The notes below the pieces were generated by a model. That model saw only the letters and a list, made by a program, of their open reading frames with translations, was not told the origin of the DNA and did not search any database. Shown piece by piece: positions 1 to 9,775 of a DNA stretch of 64,000 nucleotides. Positions within the stretch are counted from its first letter, which is position 1. Each line of letters opens with the position of its first letter. Source of the DNA: Gammaproteobacteria bacterium (lineage in GTDB: Bacteria; Pseudomonadota; Gammaproteobacteria; Pseudomonadales; Pseudohongiellaceae); the NCBI GenBank assembly GCA_002706685.1, contig PALV01000021.1, forward strand, positions 1 through 64,000. The letters run 5' to 3'. Both the position numbers and the translations under genes were made by a program.

Positions 1-28
1 CATCCCTCATTGAGGGTAGCGCTTTTTT
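1..28 (+). terminator. Possible rho-independent terminator at the left edge
   Basis: A short inverted repeat (CCCT, loop, AGGG at 4-16) is followed by TAGCGC and six T residues at 23-28. It would end a rightward transcript entering from outside the window. The stem as seen is only four to six base pairs and may be cut by the window edge, so the call is weak. Confidence 0.33.
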
Positions 29-69
29 CTGGGCTGGCTAGGGAAGTCGTACTGCGCGGATTCTTAAAA

Positions 70-157
70 TGGCGGTGAGGGAGGGATTCGAACCCTCGAT
101 ACGTTTCCGTATACACACTTTCCAGGCGTGCTCCTTCAACCACTCGGACACCTCACC
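70..157 (-). tRNA. tRNA-Ser (GGA anticodon)
   Basis: The reverse strand folds as a class II tRNA of 88 nt: acceptor GGTGAGG (157-151) pairs with CCTCACC, there is a long variable arm, a T-loop GTTCGAATC, and CCA is encoded at the 3' end (72-70). The anticodon loop reads CCTGGAAAG, giving anticodon GGA for UCC/UCU serine codons. Upstream on the same strand a TATAGA box (180-175) lies before a GC-rich discriminator, with a poorly spaced TTGTAT 15 bp further up, so it probably has its own promoter in the gap after queF. Confidence 0.96.
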
Positions 158-216
158 GTTTTAAGGCGCGTAACTCTATAACATGGCTGTGGCAAATACA
201 AGCGAATCCGCAGTAA

Positions 217-1080
217 TTACTGGCGTAGTTCCCTTGGCAGGCTTTGTGGGGCAAGCCCTGCTCGTGTGGTGCGCAGCGGATTTATTTCCAGGCCGCCGCG
301 CCTGAGGAAATTGATGCTTACCGTCAAAGACTGGGGTCGGCAGATCTTCATCAGGTCACAGAAAATCATTTCCACGCAGTGTTCGTGAAAGCCTTCATGC
401 TGCCGGTAGGAAATAATGTAGCGCAACAGGCTCTCGTGGTTTATTGGCTGACCGGTGTACTCGATCGTAATACTGCCCCAGTCAGGTTGACTGGTAATCG
501 GGCAATTGGATCGAAACAGCTCTGAACGCAGCCTTTCGGAAACCGGGCCGGAGCTGTCTTCCCGAATGGCCAGCAGAGCAGCATCAGGTGAGAAGGCTTC
601 GGTCGCTATCTGCAGCTCATCCAACAGAACAGCGCTTGTATCAATCGACGTGTGATGCTCGCCCGCCGTCAGGGGATGCAGTCGCACCTGTACTGGCTTG
701 CCGGCAGCCAGGCTGAGGTCACGAGCTATCAGCTCGCTCGCTTCCTGCATGTCAGCCAGTTTGTGCTGGTTCAATGAGTTGAAGTACAACTTCATTGACT
801 TGGACTCAATCAGGTTTGGCGAGTCACAGGGAACGATGATGTCTGCGGTTGCCACAACGGGCTTACCTGAAGGCTGCAGCCAGGAAAGTTCATAGGCTCG
901 CCAATGGTCAAAGCCGAAGAACGGCAGGTCCTTGTCTGAAAGATCGGCAGAACCGGTCCCGGCGTCAGCAAATGGCAGAAGCGCGCGATTGTCGCTTCGT
1001 GCAACGCGATACAGTTGTGCAGGATCATATTGCTGCGGGTAACTGGTCTGTTTCCCCAGCGGAATGCCCGAGTGTTCCAT
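217..1080 (-). CDS. queF: NADPH-dependent 7-cyano-7-deazaguanine reductase QueF
   Basis: QueF reduces preQ0 to preQ1 in the cytoplasm for queuosine modification of tRNA. The 287-residue product matches the long two-domain QueF type. It carries the NADPH-binding-type motif ESKSMKLYFNS in the N-terminal half, the catalytic cysteine in RSNCPITSQPDWG, and the FHEHCVEMIF segment that holds substrate-binding residues. The start at 1080 (MEHSGIPLGK) aligns with known QueF N-termini, although the frame stays open 30 codons further. The stop codon of the ABC permease gene overlaps this ATG by one base (TGATG), which points to translational coupling. Identification is firm; the reason for pairing with an ABC exporter is unknown. 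Confidence 0.94.
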   Translation of the reverse strand: MEHSGIPLGKQTSYPQQYDPAQLYRVARSDNRALLPFADAGTGSADLSDKDLPFFGFDHWRAYELSWLQPSGKPVVATADIIVPCDSPNLIESKSMKLYFNSLNQHKLADMQEASELIARDLSLAAGKPVQVRLHPLTAGEHHTSIDTSAVLLDELQIATEAFSPDAALLAIREDSSGPVSERLRSELFRSNCPITSQPDWGSITIEYTGQPINHESLLRYIISYRQHEGFHEHCVEMIFCDLMKICRPQSLTVSINFLRRGGLEINPLRTTRAGLAPQSLPRELRQ

Positions 1081-1853
1081 CAATGTCGCAACCCCGTGCC
1101 ACGTCGCAGCAGATAGAGCGCCACGCCAAACAGCAGAGCACTGAAAAAGACCAGCATGGACAGCGCCCAATAAACGTTCACGTCACTGGTACCCAGAATG
1201 CCGTATCTGAATGTATTGACCATATACAGGACAGGATTCAGAGCTGACACCCACTGCCCAGCCTCGGGTAGCAATTCGATTGAGTAGAACACACCACCCA
1301 GATAAATCAGCGGCGTCAGAACAAAAGTGGGAATGATGGAAATGTCGTCAAAGGTATTGGCAAACAGTGCATTGATAAACCCTGCCAGGGAAAAAACCAT
1401 GGCAGTCAAAAGCACCACCAGAACAGTCAGCCCCAGATGCGCAATGCTTAATGACGTGAAGACAAATGACATGATGGTTACGATGATGCCCACCAGCAAT
1501 CCGCGGGCCATCCCGCCGGCCACAAACCCCAGCAGGATGATGTAGTTTGGAACCGGTGACACCAGTATTTCTTCGATACAGCGTTGGAACTTGTTGCTGA
1601 AGAATGACGATGAGACATTCGAGTAGGCGTTCTGGATGACCGCCATCATGATCAGGCCCGGCACGATAAAATCAATGTAATCGTAACCACCCATATCCCC
1701 GATACGGCGACCAATCAGGTTGCCAAATATGAGGTAATACAGGCCTATTGTTATAGCAGGTGGCAACAGCGTCTGCATCCATATACGGGTAAAGCGCCGC
1801 ACCTCTTTGATAAGAATCGTCTCGAAGGCTATGTATTTGTGTCCGTTGAACAT
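1080..1853 (-). CDS. ABC-2 type transport permease (YadH-like)
   Basis: A 257-residue integral membrane protein of the ABC-2 permease family, about six transmembrane helices. The signature region is near residues 90-115 (EEILVSPVPNYIILLGFVAG) and a typical C-terminal stretch (PLIYLGGVFYSIELLP, then LNPVLYMVNTFRYG) is present. It should form the membrane part of an exporter with the ATPase encoded 18 bp upstream. The pair resembles E. coli YadG/YadH, whose substrate is not established. An ATG at 1853 follows a GGGGGC ribosome-binding-like stretch. Its stop codon overlaps the queF start. Substrate cannot be told from sequence. Confidence 0.86.
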   Translation of the reverse strand: MFNGHKYIAFETILIKEVRRFTRIWMQTLLPPAITIGLYYLIFGNLIGRRIGDMGGYDYIDFIVPGLIMMAVIQNAYSNVSSSFFSNKFQRCIEEILVSPVPNYIILLGFVAGGMARGLLVGIIVTIMSFVFTSLSIAHLGLTVLVVLLTAMVFSLAGFINALFANTFDDISIIPTFVLTPLIYLGGVFYSIELLPEAGQWVSALNPVLYMVNTFRYGILGTSDVNVYWALSMLVFFSALLFGVALYLLRRGTGLRH

Positions 1854-1871
1854 AATGTGCCCCCTGCCCCG

Positions 1872-2807
1872 TTACTTCTGGGTGCTCAGGCTGGACAGGA
1901 ACAGTTCCTCCAACCGATTGGTCTTGTTGCGCATGCTTTTGATCAATACATTCTGCTGCGACAGAACGTTGAAAAGCGCGTTGATATCACGACTGGTGCT
2001 CATACTGACCTCGAAACTGTGCGAATCAATCAGGTGGCTATGGATATCCGGGTCTTCGAATGTCGGCGCAGCAGAAAGCTCACTGAACGTGTCAAATACC
2101 AGTGTCTGACGCGCCAGTTTGCCCAACAGGCTTCGCATGCTGGTGTTTTCAACAATTTCGCCATGATTGATGATGGCAATGTTTCGACACAGATGTTCTG
2201 CCTCTTCCAGATAATGGGTAGTCAGAATGATGGTTGTACCACTTCGGTTGATTTCCTGCAGGAAATCCCACATTGAGCGACGCAGTTCGATATCAACCCC
2301 GGCCGTTGGTTCGTCCAGTATCAGCAGCCTGGGTTCATGCACCAGTGCCCGGGCGATCATCAAACGACGTTTCATCCCGCCAGAAAGCATTCTTGATCGG
2401 TTGTCGCGCTTGTCCCACAGGTCAAGCTTCTTGAGGTATTTTTCTGTGCGTTCCTTTGCCAGCGCTCCCTTGAGGCCATAGTACCCGGCCTGGGTCATGA
2501 CAATATCACCGACTTTCTCGAACTGACTGAAGTTTACTTCCTGCGGGACCACGCCCAGTGACAATTTTGTCTGATAAACGTCTGTTGCCACATCGCGCCC
2601 GAAAATCTGGATCTGGCCAGACGTCGCACGAACCAGCGTGGAGATAATGCCGATGATTGTCGACTTCCCTGCCCCGTTGGGTCCCAGCAGCGCAAAGAAG
2701 TCGTTCTCGCGAACATCGAGATCGATTCCCTTAAGCGCCTGGTGGCCATTGTCGTAGGTTTTCTTCAGGTTGCGAATCGAGATGGCGTGGTGATTTTCTG
2801 TTTGCAT
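1872..2807 (-). CDS. ABC transporter ATP-binding protein (YadG-like)
   Basis: Cytoplasmic ATPase of the ABC exporter, about 311 residues from the chosen ATG. Walker A is GPNGAGKST, the ABC signature LSGGMKRRL, Walker B RLLILDEPTAGVD, and the switch histidine is in TTHYLEEAEHL; all are intact. The C-terminal ~85 residues form the extra domain seen in DrrA/CcmA-like exporters. An upstream TTG (2846) is in frame, but the ATG at 2807 has an AGG about ten bases before it and matches family N-termini. It heads a three-gene unit ATPase-permease-queF, lying directly downstream of the tRNA-Glu terminator, so read-through from the tRNA promoter could contribute to expression. Confidence 0.88.
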   Translation of the reverse strand: MQTENHHAISIRNLKKTYDNGHQALKGIDLDVRENDFFALLGPNGAGKSTIIGIISTLVRATSGQIQIFGRDVATDVYQTKLSLGVVPQEVNFSQFEKVGDIVMTQAGYYGLKGALAKERTEKYLKKLDLWDKRDNRSRMLSGGMKRRLMIARALVHEPRLLILDEPTAGVDIELRRSMWDFLQEINRSGTTIILTTHYLEEAEHLCRNIAIINHGEIVENTSMRSLLGKLARQTLVFDTFSELSAAPTFEDPDIHSHLIDSHSFEVSMSTSRDINALFNVLSQQNVLIKSMRNKTNRLEELFLSSLSTQK

Positions 2808-2844
2808 GGCGGAACCTGATGACGTCGATTTCCGAATTATGGCC

Positions 2845-2873
2845 AAAAAAAAAGCCTGGCAAAAGCCAGGCTT
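2845..2873 (-). terminator. Rho-independent terminator of tRNA-Glu
   Basis: On the reverse strand AAGCCTGGC, a TTTT loop and GCCAGGCTT form a stem that runs into a stretch of nine T residues. It sits 7 bp after the encoded CCA end of tRNA-Glu and before the ABC ATPase gene. Confidence 0.88.
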
Positions 2874-2879
2874 AAAATA

Positions 2880-2955
<76 letters not shown>

Positions 2956-2996
2956 AGAAAACTTTGTTTCCTGCCTTGTTGCAGAAAGCGGCGCGA

Positions 2997-3025
2997 ATTT
3001 TAAGTAGCTGACACGTCGCCGTCAA
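2997..3025 (-). promoter_or_regulatory. Sigma-70 promoter of tRNA-Glu
   Basis: Reverse strand: TTGACG at 3025-3020, a 17-bp spacer, and TAAAAT at 3002-2997. A GC-rich TCGCGCCGC stretch follows, the kind of discriminator expected at stringently controlled stable RNA promoters. The mature tRNA begins about 40 bp downstream. Confidence 0.8.
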
Positions 3026-3290
3026 GTAAATTCTGTCAAACTGGACAACTTTTTTCACTCTGATTTTGTACATTAGCTTATTCAGAGTTGTATCGCAGTT
3101 TTTTACTGCTACCACCAGTCGAAACCAGTGACTTGAGAACATTTAATGCCCTACCGATGCAGCGCGCGCATAATAGCAAATAGATTCGGCAGCTGATAGA
3201 ACTATTTTCAAATTATTTGTTTTTTTACTTCAGCACCACATTTGCCCTGATGAGGAAGCCTTCACCCATCGTGCCAGTACGTACGGCATT
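3026..3290. other. Non-coding stretch between tRNA-Glu and the next gene
   Basis: AT-rich DNA without a supportable gene. A T-run (near 3220-3227) has no GC stem before it, so it is not a terminator. The only open frames are short and overlap the tRNA or its promoter. I see no further structure. Confidence 0.55.
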
Positions 3291-3320
3291 TTCTTCACAC
3301 TGGATCAACAGTGTTATAGT
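3291..3320 (+). promoter_or_regulatory. Possible promoter for the membrane-anchored protein gene
   Basis: TATAGT at 3315-3320 is a fair -10 box. A TTCTTC (18-bp spacer) or TTCACA (15-bp spacer) lies upstream as a poor -35. The predicted start site is about 30 nt before the ATG at 3360. Weak, based on position and the -10 only. Confidence 0.35.
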
Positions 3321-3359
3321 TAAGTATCCAAACTCTGCAAACAGGGCATTATTCGCACA

Positions 3360-4133
3360 ATGTTAGTATTCTTCAGTCTAGTCTTATCGCTGGCGCTGGT
3401 CTGCGCAATCGCTTATGTACTCCACCGTCACCAGCAAAGAGCCCGTGTAGATGCAGTTGAGCGTGAGCGCAGTTTACCTCCTCTGGACGTCGAAGTTCCT
3501 GAACTGGAACCGGAAGCGGCGCAGTCGCCAACAGAAGAGTCTGAGACATCAACAGAGGAACCGGAACAGCGTGTGACGGAAACAGCAACAACAGATCCAG
3601 AGCCTGCGCCTGAGGTGGAAAAAGAGTCCAGGGAACAAAACCACGCCAACAAGTCTGAGCAGGAAGCCAGCCCCTCCCCAGCCGCATTGGCCGGCGACTG
3701 GAAGCAGCTGGCGCAATCATTAAAGAACCAGGGGGACTATGATGCAGCGCTCTCTGCCTGCAATGTCGCCTGGCCACAGCTACAGGGATACCAACAGGCT
3801 GCGATCATTGCCCGCGCTGCGGCCCGCGCAGCCACAGAGGAGTCAAGGGCCGACTGGCTACAGACGCTTTACCGCCTGGCTGCAGAGGCCAGCCTGTTGC
3901 ACGATAAAGTTCCCGGAGTCCCCGATCTTAAATGGCAATCGCTGTCACAGCGATTCACCGCCGAACAAATCGCACAAATTGAGTTGCCCTGGCGGGAGCT
4001 GGGCCACGAGCATATGCGCCTACTTAACAAGACCGACAGTCGCCAGATGGTAGACCTGTGGGGCGAGCCCGAACGACAACAGAGTGCCAAAGCCTATCAT
4101 CGAAGCCTGTTTGAACCGTCCGAACCGGCTTGA
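3360..4133 (+). CDS. Membrane-anchored protein with acidic linker, function unknown
   Basis: The 257-residue product has one N-terminal transmembrane segment (about residues 1-20) followed by a basic stretch (HRHQQRAR), then a linker of about 80 residues rich in Glu, Pro, Thr and Ser, then a helical C-terminal domain (about 110-257). A repeat-like segment GDWKQLAQSLKNQGDYDAAL resembles one TPR helix pair. This topology suggests an inner-membrane anchor with a domain on a flexible arm. I do not recognise the family. It stands alone, with 156 bp before the next gene, and has no strong ribosome-binding site (CAGGG lies about 17 bases before the ATG). Confidence 0.68.
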   Translation: MLVFFSLVLSLALVCAIAYVLHRHQQRARVDAVERERSLPPLDVEVPELEPEAAQSPTEESETSTEEPEQRVTETATTDPEPAPEVEKESREQNHANKSEQEASPSPAALAGDWKQLAQSLKNQGDYDAALSACNVAWPQLQGYQQAAIIARAAARAATEESRADWLQTLYRLAAEASLLHDKVPGVPDLKWQSLSQRFTAEQIAQIELPWRELGHEHMRLLNKTDSRQMVDLWGEPERQQSAKAYHRSLFEPSEPA

Positions 4134-4289
4134 AACGCAAGCAAACTATTGAGTTCTAAGCGCAAATGTGCCAATCTCCAGAAAATTTACAAATTCAATC
4201 CGAGCGATGACTAATGCTATTGGCTTAGTGGCCGATAACCGTTGTCATGGTAAGGTAACGGCGGTTGCAGTTTGTCAGAGAATTCCGGC

Positions 4290-4532
4290 ATGAGCTTGAC
4301 AGAAAAGCGTAAGCGCGCCCCATCGCTCCCCCAGGTTGAGCCAGATCTGCTCGACCAGGGAATTACTCAATTGAGCCTGGAAATCAAGACGCTGCAGGAT
4401 TGGATAGCCGATATCGATTCTTCCGATGCAGAGCCCCGCCGGTCCTATGAAGATATGCTGCGAAGTCGTCGGGAGATGCTTGCGGCACTGCAGCAACAAA
4501 AGGCCAATCTGAGCAACACAGCAAATCACTGA
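4290..4532 (+). CDS. Small coiled-coil protein, unknown
   Basis: An 80-residue soluble, mostly helical protein: LDQGITQLSLEIKTLQDWI followed by a charged helix ending RSRREMLAALQQQKANL. Heptad-like leucines suggest a short coiled coil. The ATG at 4290 is preferred over an in-frame TTG at 4272; an AGAG stretch lies about ten bases before it. The dUTPase gene starts 23 bp after its stop, so the two are probably co-transcribed. I do not recognise a family. Confidence 0.6.
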   Translation: MSLTEKRKRAPSLPQVEPDLLDQGITQLSLEIKTLQDWIADIDSSDAEPRRSYEDMLRSRREMLAALQQQKANLSNTANH

Positions 4533-4555
4533 TCAGAAATCGACCGGACCTCACC

Positions 4556-5218
4556 ATGCACGACACGCTCTCCCCCCGGCAGGCTCGCACCATGCTGGAA
4601 CTTCAGACTGCCATGAACTCTAAAGTCGACCCTGACTGGCTAAACGCGGGATACCCCTATCTGCGCGCGGTGCTTGTTGAAGCTTCCGAAGCGATTGAGC
4701 ACCACGGCTGGAAATGGTGGAAAAAACAGACGCTGGACCTGCCGCAGCTACAAATGGAAGTGATCGATATCTGGCACTTTCTTATGTCTGAAGTACTGTT
4801 GCGAGCCAAAGGGGATCTGGAGACATCCCTGACACAGATCATACAGCCCACCAACAGTGATTCCCTGCTCTTTGATGGCAGGGAATGGCAGCTGGGCGGT
4901 TTGTCTCTTCTTGAAAAGCTGGAGCTATTGACGGCGACAGCGGCTGCCAGGCGGATCGAACTGCCCCTGTTTGAACACATCATGCGTGATTGCGAGATGT
5001 CATGGAATGAGCTGTTTCGCCAGTACGTGGGTAAAAATGTTCTAAATTTTTTCCGCCAGGACCACGGTTACAAGCAAGGAAGCTATCAAAAGCTTTGGCA
5101 TGGGCGGGAAGACAACGAACACCTGGTAGAGGTTATGGGGGGGCTGTCTGCCGAAACGGACGACTACCCTGCCCGACTATATCAGGCTCTGCTTGAGAGA
5201 TACCCAGCAAGCCACTGA
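4556..5218 (+). CDS. Dimeric all-alpha dUTP diphosphatase (dUTPase_2 family)
   Basis: Cytoplasmic enzyme that would hydrolyse dUTP to dUMP and pyrophosphate, limiting uracil in DNA and supplying dUMP. The 220-residue product shows the helical NTP-pyrophosphatase metal motifs: EASEAIEHHGWKWWKK near residues 42-57 (ExxE with the conserved His-Trp-Lys block) and MEVIDIWHF near 65-73 (ExxD). The length fits the dimeric MazG-related class and differs from the trimeric Dut family. GGA lies nine bases before the ATG. It follows the small coiled-coil gene closely. Confidence 0.85.
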   Translation: MHDTLSPRQARTMLELQTAMNSKVDPDWLNAGYPYLRAVLVEASEAIEHHGWKWWKKQTLDLPQLQMEVIDIWHFLMSEVLLRAKGDLETSLTQIIQPTNSDSLLFDGREWQLGGLSLLEKLELLTATAAARRIELPLFEHIMRDCEMSWNELFRQYVGKNVLNFFRQDHGYKQGSYQKLWHGREDNEHLVEVMGGLSAETDDYPARLYQALLERYPASH

Positions 5219-5261
5219 TAAGATTAAACTTTTAATGCTTGATTGATTAAACAGGCAGGAA

Positions 5262-5298
5262 GAAAAACAGTAAGTGCCGCGACCAAACCTCGCGGCAC
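5262..5298 (-). terminator. Rho-independent terminator of nfuA
   Basis: Reverse strand: GTGCCGCGA, a 7-nt loop and TCGCGGCAC form a perfect 9-bp stem (5298-5274), followed by TTACTGTTTTTC. It lies 18 bp beyond the nfuA stop codon and also sits in the convergent gap after the dUTPase gene. Confidence 0.78.
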
Positions 5299-5316
5299 AG
5301 CCATCAGGCTTACGGC

Positions 5317-5898
5317 TCACTTGAAGTAAGCGTTTTCCCGGTTGGTATGGTCGGTAACGTCGCGCACGCCGGTCAGGCCAGGGATCTGGTCCATCAGCGT
5401 CTTTTCCACGCCTTCTTTCAGTGTGACATCTACCATGCCACAGCCCTGGCAGCCACCTCCAAAACGAAGTATCGCAATTGAGTCATCAACGATGTCTTCC
5501 AGGCTGACAACACCACCATGCGAGGCCAGCGAGGGATTGATCTCGTTATAAAGCACGTAGTTAATCCGATCTTCCAGCGGGCTGTCGTCGCGGATTTTAG
5601 GCAGGCGCGAGTTAGGCGCCTTGATTGTAAGCTGACCACCCATGCTGTCTTTGGCATAGTCAACCACAGCTTCTTCCAGGAAAGGAATGCTGCGCTTTTC
5701 AAGCCAGGCATTAAAATCAGCGAACTCTTTCAGCTCATCTTCGTCTTTCTGTTCGCCAGGGCGACAGAAGGATATGCAGGTTTCGGCTTTCGGAGTCCCC
5801 GGATCCAGGATGAACACCCGTATGCCGACCCCTTCGGTATCCTGTTTCTTCAGCAACTGTGCCAGGTATTCCTGGGCTGGTTCGGTAATCGTGATCAT
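5317..5898 (-). CDS. nfuA: Fe/S biogenesis scaffold/carrier NfuA
   Basis: NfuA receives and delivers 4Fe-4S clusters to client enzymes in the cytoplasm, notably under iron or oxidative stress. The 193 residues comprise an N-terminal degenerate A-type (HesB-like) domain to about residue 90 and a C-terminal Nfu domain. The cluster-binding CxxC lies in [10 protein letters not shown] near residues 145-150 and is intact. Length matches E. coli NfuA (191). The start has AGAGGA five bases upstream. It is monocistronic between a promoter region shared with divergent metH and its own terminator. Confidence 0.95.
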   Translation of the reverse strand: MITITEPAQEYLAQLLKKQDTEGVGIRVFILDPGTPKAETCISFCRPGEQKDEDELKEFADFNAWLEKRSIPFLEEAVVDYAKDSMGGQLTIKAPNSRLPKIRDDSPLEDRINYVLYNEINPSLASHGGVVSLEDIVDDSIAILRFGGGCQGCGMVDVTLKEGVEKTLMDQIPGLTGVRDVTDHTNRENAYFK

Positions 5899-6053
5899 AG
5901 CAATCCTCTATCTCTAATAGCCGAGTATTTTACTAGGTTATTAGCCGATTTACATCCCCCCGTCTCCCTGCGATATGACAAAACCCTCGGTACACCGCCC
6001 TGCTTCTGCTAGAATTGCGGCTTTTCCAATGCGACGACCCAACGGACAGACTG

Positions 6054-9000
6054 ATGAAACAACACCCGGCCTTTGAACTTCTGAAGCAAGCCCTCAGCCA
6101 GCGCATCCTGATTCTGGATGGGGCAATGGGAACCATGATTCAGGCCGAAAAGCTGACTGAAGCAGACTATCGTGGTGAACAGTTCAAGGATCATGAATCG
6201 GACCTGACCGGTAACAACGACCTGCTGACACTGACACGACCGGATATCATCCGCAAAATCCACCTGGCTTATCTGGAAGCTGGCGCGGACATCGTCGAGA
6301 CCAACACCTTTAACTCTACGGCAGTATCCCAGTCAGATTATAACCTGCAGCCTATTGTCAGAGAACTGAACTACCAGGGCGCAAAACTGGCGCGCGAATG
6401 CTGTGACGAGATCAGTCTGAGGACACCGGACAGGCCCCGGTTTGTGGCGGGCGTCATCGGCCCAACCAGCCGCACTGCTTCCCTGTCGCCCGACGTAAAC
6501 GACCCGGGCTACCGCAACACCGACTTTGACAGCCTGGTGGTGGACTACAAAGTCGCCGTCGAGGGGTTGATCAGTGGCGGCGCCGATCTGCTGCTGGTGG
6601 AAACAATTTTTGACACGCTGAATGCCAAAGCCGCGCTTTTCGCCATTCAGGAAGTGTTTGATGATATGGCCATCGAGCTGCCGATCATGATCTCCGGCAC
6701 CATTACGGATGCCAGTGGCCGTACGCTGTCCGGTCAGACCGTAGAAGCCTTCTGGAACTCTGTCCGGCACAGCAAGCCGCTGTCCATAGGTTTCAACTGC
6801 GCTCTGGGTGCCGATCAGCTGCGGCCACATATCGAGGAGATTTCGGGCCTGGCTTCAGCGTTTGTGTCGGCACACCCCAATGCCGGCCTGCCCAATGCGT
6901 TTGGCGAATATGATCAGAGCGCTGCCGAAATGGCTGCCATTGTTGAAGAGTTTGCTGCCAGCGGCTTCGTAAACATTATTGGCGGCTGCTGTGGCACGAC
7001 GCCTCTGCACATCAGCGCCATCGCCAAAGCAGTCGCTCCTCACAAGCCGCGCAAGATTCCCCAGGTTCCGGTCAAATGCCGACTCAGTGGACTGGAAGCT
7101 TTCAACATCGGCCCAGACAGCCTGTTCGTGAATGTCGGCGAACGCACAAACATAACCGGGTCTCGCAAGTTCGCGCGCTTGATTCGCGAAAACAATTACA
7201 ACGAGGCGCTGGATGTTGCCCTGCAGCAGGTGGAAAACGGTGCGCAGATCATCGATATCAATATGGACGAAGGCATGCTGGACTCGCTGGCAGCGATGCA
7301 GAAATTTCTGCGTCTGATCGCGTCGGAGCCTGACATCAGCCGTGTCCCTATCATGATCGACTCTTCCAAATGGGAAGTGCTTGAATGTGGCCTGAAGAAT
7401 ATTCAGGGCAAGGGCATCGTCAACTCGATCAGCCTGAAGGAAGGCGAAGCAGATTTTCTGGAGAAAGCCCGCCTCTGTCGTCGCTATGGTGCTGCGGTCG
7501 TGGTGATGGCCTTTGACGAAACCGGACAGGCGGATACGCTCGAGAAGAAACAATCGATCTGCAAGCGCAGCTATGATCTGCTGATCTCCGAGGCTGGTTT
7601 TGCTCCGGAAGACATCATTTTTGATCCCAACATCTTCGCGATTGCCACCGGTATCGACGAGCATAACAACTACGCCGTCGATTTCATCGAAAGCTGTCGT
7701 TACATCCGCAAAAATCTGCCACACGCATTGATTTCAGGTGGTGTCAGTAACGTATCGTTTTCCTTCCGCGGCAACGATCCTGTACGTGAGGCGATTCACT
7801 CGGTTTTCCTTTATCACGCCATCAAGGCCGGTCTGAATATGGGTATCGTCAATGCCGGCCAGTTGACGGTGTACGATGACATACCCGCGGACCTCAAAGA
7901 GCGTGTCAGCGACATCGTCTTGAACCGGCGTAGCGACGGCACTGACCGCCTGATGGAAATTGCCGCCAAGTACAGCGGCACCGGCAGCACCGAGTCCAAT
8001 GAGGATGTCGCCTGGCGTGACGCGCCGGTGCAGCAGCGCATCACCCACGCGCTAGTCAAAGGCATTACTCGCTATATTGACGCCGACACCGAAGAGGCAC
8101 GGCAGCAATACGACAAACCGATCGAAGTGATTGAAGGTCCGTTGATGGACGGCATGAATGTTGTCGGCGATCTGTTTGGCAGTGGCAAAATGTTCCTGCC
8201 ACAGGTCGTGAAAAGTGCCCGGGTCATGAAACAGGCAGTTGCCTACCTGCTGCCGTACATTGAGGCCGAGAAGCTCAAGTCCGGCGATGCGAGCAAATCC
8301 AAAGGCAAAGTCCTGCTCGCCACAGTCAAAGGCGATGTACACGATATTGGCAAAAACATTGTCGGCGTTGTGCTGGGCTGCAATAACTACGACATCATAG
8401 ATCTGGGTGTCATGGTACCCTGCGAGAAAATACTGCAACAGGCACGTGAACACGATGTGGATATCATTGGCCTGAGCGGCCTGATCACACCATCGCTTGA
8501 TGAAATGGTCCATGTCGCCAAGGAAATGCAGCGTCTGGACTTTCAGGTACCTCTGCTGATAGGCGGTGCGACGACGTCAAAAGCCCATACCGCGGTCAAG
8601 ATCGAGCAGCACTACAAGAATAACGCGACTGTGTACGTGCCAGATGCATCGCGCAGCGTAACCGTTGTCAGCAACCTGCTTGGCAAAGAGACACATCCCG
8701 AATTTGTCGCCAAGGTCAAAGCTGAGTACGACACGATACGCACGCGCACCGCAGGTCGTGACCAGCGCAGCAGCCTGCTGAGTTTCGACGAGGCCAACAG
8801 CAACGCCGGTCAGTTTGAATGGCGCGCCGACACTATTACCAGGCCTTCTTTCCTGGGGACAAAGGTGTTTGATGACTACCCTCTGGAAGAGCTGGTGCCA
8901 TACATCGACTGGACACCGTTTTTCATCACCTGGAGCCTGTCAGGCAAGTACCCTGCCATTCTTGAGGACGAGGTGGTTGGTCAGGCAGCCCGTGACCTGT

Positions 9001-9752
9001 TCGCGGATGCTCAGCAGATGCTGGATGATCTTGTCAGTAATAAAAAGCTGCGTGCACAGGGCGTGATCGGCTTCTGGCCAGCCCAGCGCAGTGGACGCAA
9101 CGATGTTAAAGTGTTTGCTGACGATGCACACAACAAGCCACTCCATGAATTCAACTTTCTGCGGCAGCAGGCATCCAAGGCTGAGGGCATCCCCAATCTC
9201 TCGCTCGCTGACTTTATCGCGGACGACTCAGAGGCAGACACAGACTATATCGGTGCGTTTGCCGTGACAGCTGGACTTGGCGCTCAGGAACTGGCTGAAA
9301 AATATCAGGCCGAGAACAACGACTATAACGCTCTGATGGTCAAAGCACTGGCCGATCGCCTGGCCGAGGCCTTTGCTGAACATCTGCACGAGCGTGTGCG
9401 ACGTGAATTCTGGGCGTACGCCCCTGACGAAACTCTTGATAACGAAGCACTGATTCGCGAAAAGTATCGCGGTATCAGACCCGCACCAGGTTATCCGGCC
9501 TGCCCTGAACACTCGGACAAAGTTGCCATCTTTGATCTGCTCGATATATACAATTCAATTGAGATGTCTCTGACTGAGAGTTTCGCTATGCTACCTGCAG
9601 CAGCGGTCAGTGGATTTTATTTTGCCCATCCGGACTCGCGCTATTTCTCGGTGGGCAAGATCAATGATGACCAGGTAGAGGATTTTGCTGAGCGCCGCGG
9701 AATTACCGTTGAAGAAGCCCGTAAGTTACTGACACCCAATCTGCTGGATTAA
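6054..9752 (+). CDS. metH: Cobalamin-dependent methionine synthase
   Basis: MetH transfers the methyl group from methyltetrahydrofolate through cobalamin to homocysteine. The 1232-residue product (E. coli 1227) has all modules: homocysteine domain with zinc cysteines in FNCALGA (about 249) and GGCCGTT (about 311-312); pterin-binding domain beginning near [15 protein letters not shown]; cobalamin cap and binding domain with the lower axial ligand in [11 protein letters not shown] (His near 761); and the C-terminal AdoMet reactivation domain with [12 protein letters not shown]. The ATG at 6054 begins [12 protein letters not shown] and fits the family; an upstream TTG at 6015 is in frame but lacks support. 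No cobalamin riboswitch is visible in the 155-bp leader. Confidence 0.98.
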   Translation: MKQHPAFELLKQALSQRILILDGAMGTMIQAEKLTEADYRGEQFKDHESDLTGNNDLLTLTRPDIIRKIHLAYLEAGADIVETNTFNSTAVSQSDYNLQPIVRELNYQGAKLARECCDEISLRTPDRPRFVAGVIGPTSRTASLSPDVNDPGYRNTDFDSLVVDYKVAVEGLISGGADLLLVETIFDTLNAKAALFAIQEVFDDMAIELPIMISGTITDASGRTLSGQTVEAFWNSVRHSKPLSIGFNCALGADQLRPHIEEISGLASAFVSAHPNAGLPNAFGEYDQSAAEMAAIVEEFAASGFVNIIGGCCGTTPLHISAIAKAVAPHKPRKIPQVPVKCRLSGLEAFNIGPDSLFVNVGERTNITGSRKFARLIRENNYNEALDVALQQVENGAQIIDINMDEGMLDSLAAMQKFLRLIASEPDISRVPIMIDSSKWEVLECGLKNIQGKGIVNSISLKEGEADFLEKARLCRRYGAAVVVMAFDETGQADTLEKKQSICKRSYDLLISEAGFAPEDIIFDPNIFAIATGIDEHNNYAVDFIESCRYIRKNLPHALISGGVSNVSFSFRGNDPVREAIHSVFLYHAIKAGLNMGIVNAGQLTVYDDIPADLKERVSDIVLNRRSDGTDRLMEIAAKYSGTGSTESNEDVAWRDAPVQQRITHALVKGITRYIDADTEEARQQYDKPIEVIEGPLMDGMNVVGDLFGSGKMFLPQVVKSARVMKQAVAYLLPYIEAEKLKSGDASKSKGKVLLATVKGDVHDIGKNIVGVVLGCNNYDIIDLGVMVPCEKILQQAREHDVDIIGLSGLITPSLDEMVHVAKEMQRLDFQVPLLIGGATTSKAHTAVKIEQHYKNNATVYVPDASRSVTVVSNLLGKETHPEFVAKVKAEYDTIRTRTAGRDQRSSLLSFDEANSNAGQFEWRADTITRPSFLGTKVFDDYPLEELVPYIDWTPFFITWSLSGKYPAILEDEVVGQAARDLFADAQQMLDDLVSNKKLRAQGVIGFWPAQRSGRNDVKVFADDAHNKPLHEFNFLRQQASKAEGIPNLSLADFIADDSEADTDYIGAFAVTAGLGAQELAEKYQAENNDYNALMVKALADRLAEAFAEHLHERVRREFWAYAPDETLDNEALIREKYRGIRPAPGYPACPEHSDKVAIFDLLDIYNSIEMSLTESFAMLPAAAVSGFYFAHPDSRYFSVGKINDDQVEDFAERRGITVEEARKLLTPNLLD

Positions 9753-9775
9753 GCGGGGTGTTATCGGAGGCAACC

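Noticed and set aside
5899..6053. Possible cobalamin riboswitch before metH
   Set aside because: The 155-bp leader is too short for the full element and I find no B12-box-like conserved core.
6855..7724. 289-codon reverse-strand open frame inside metH
   Set aside because: Opposite a complete MetH with all catalytic motifs; composition (many Asp, His and Val) is typical of an antisense shadow.
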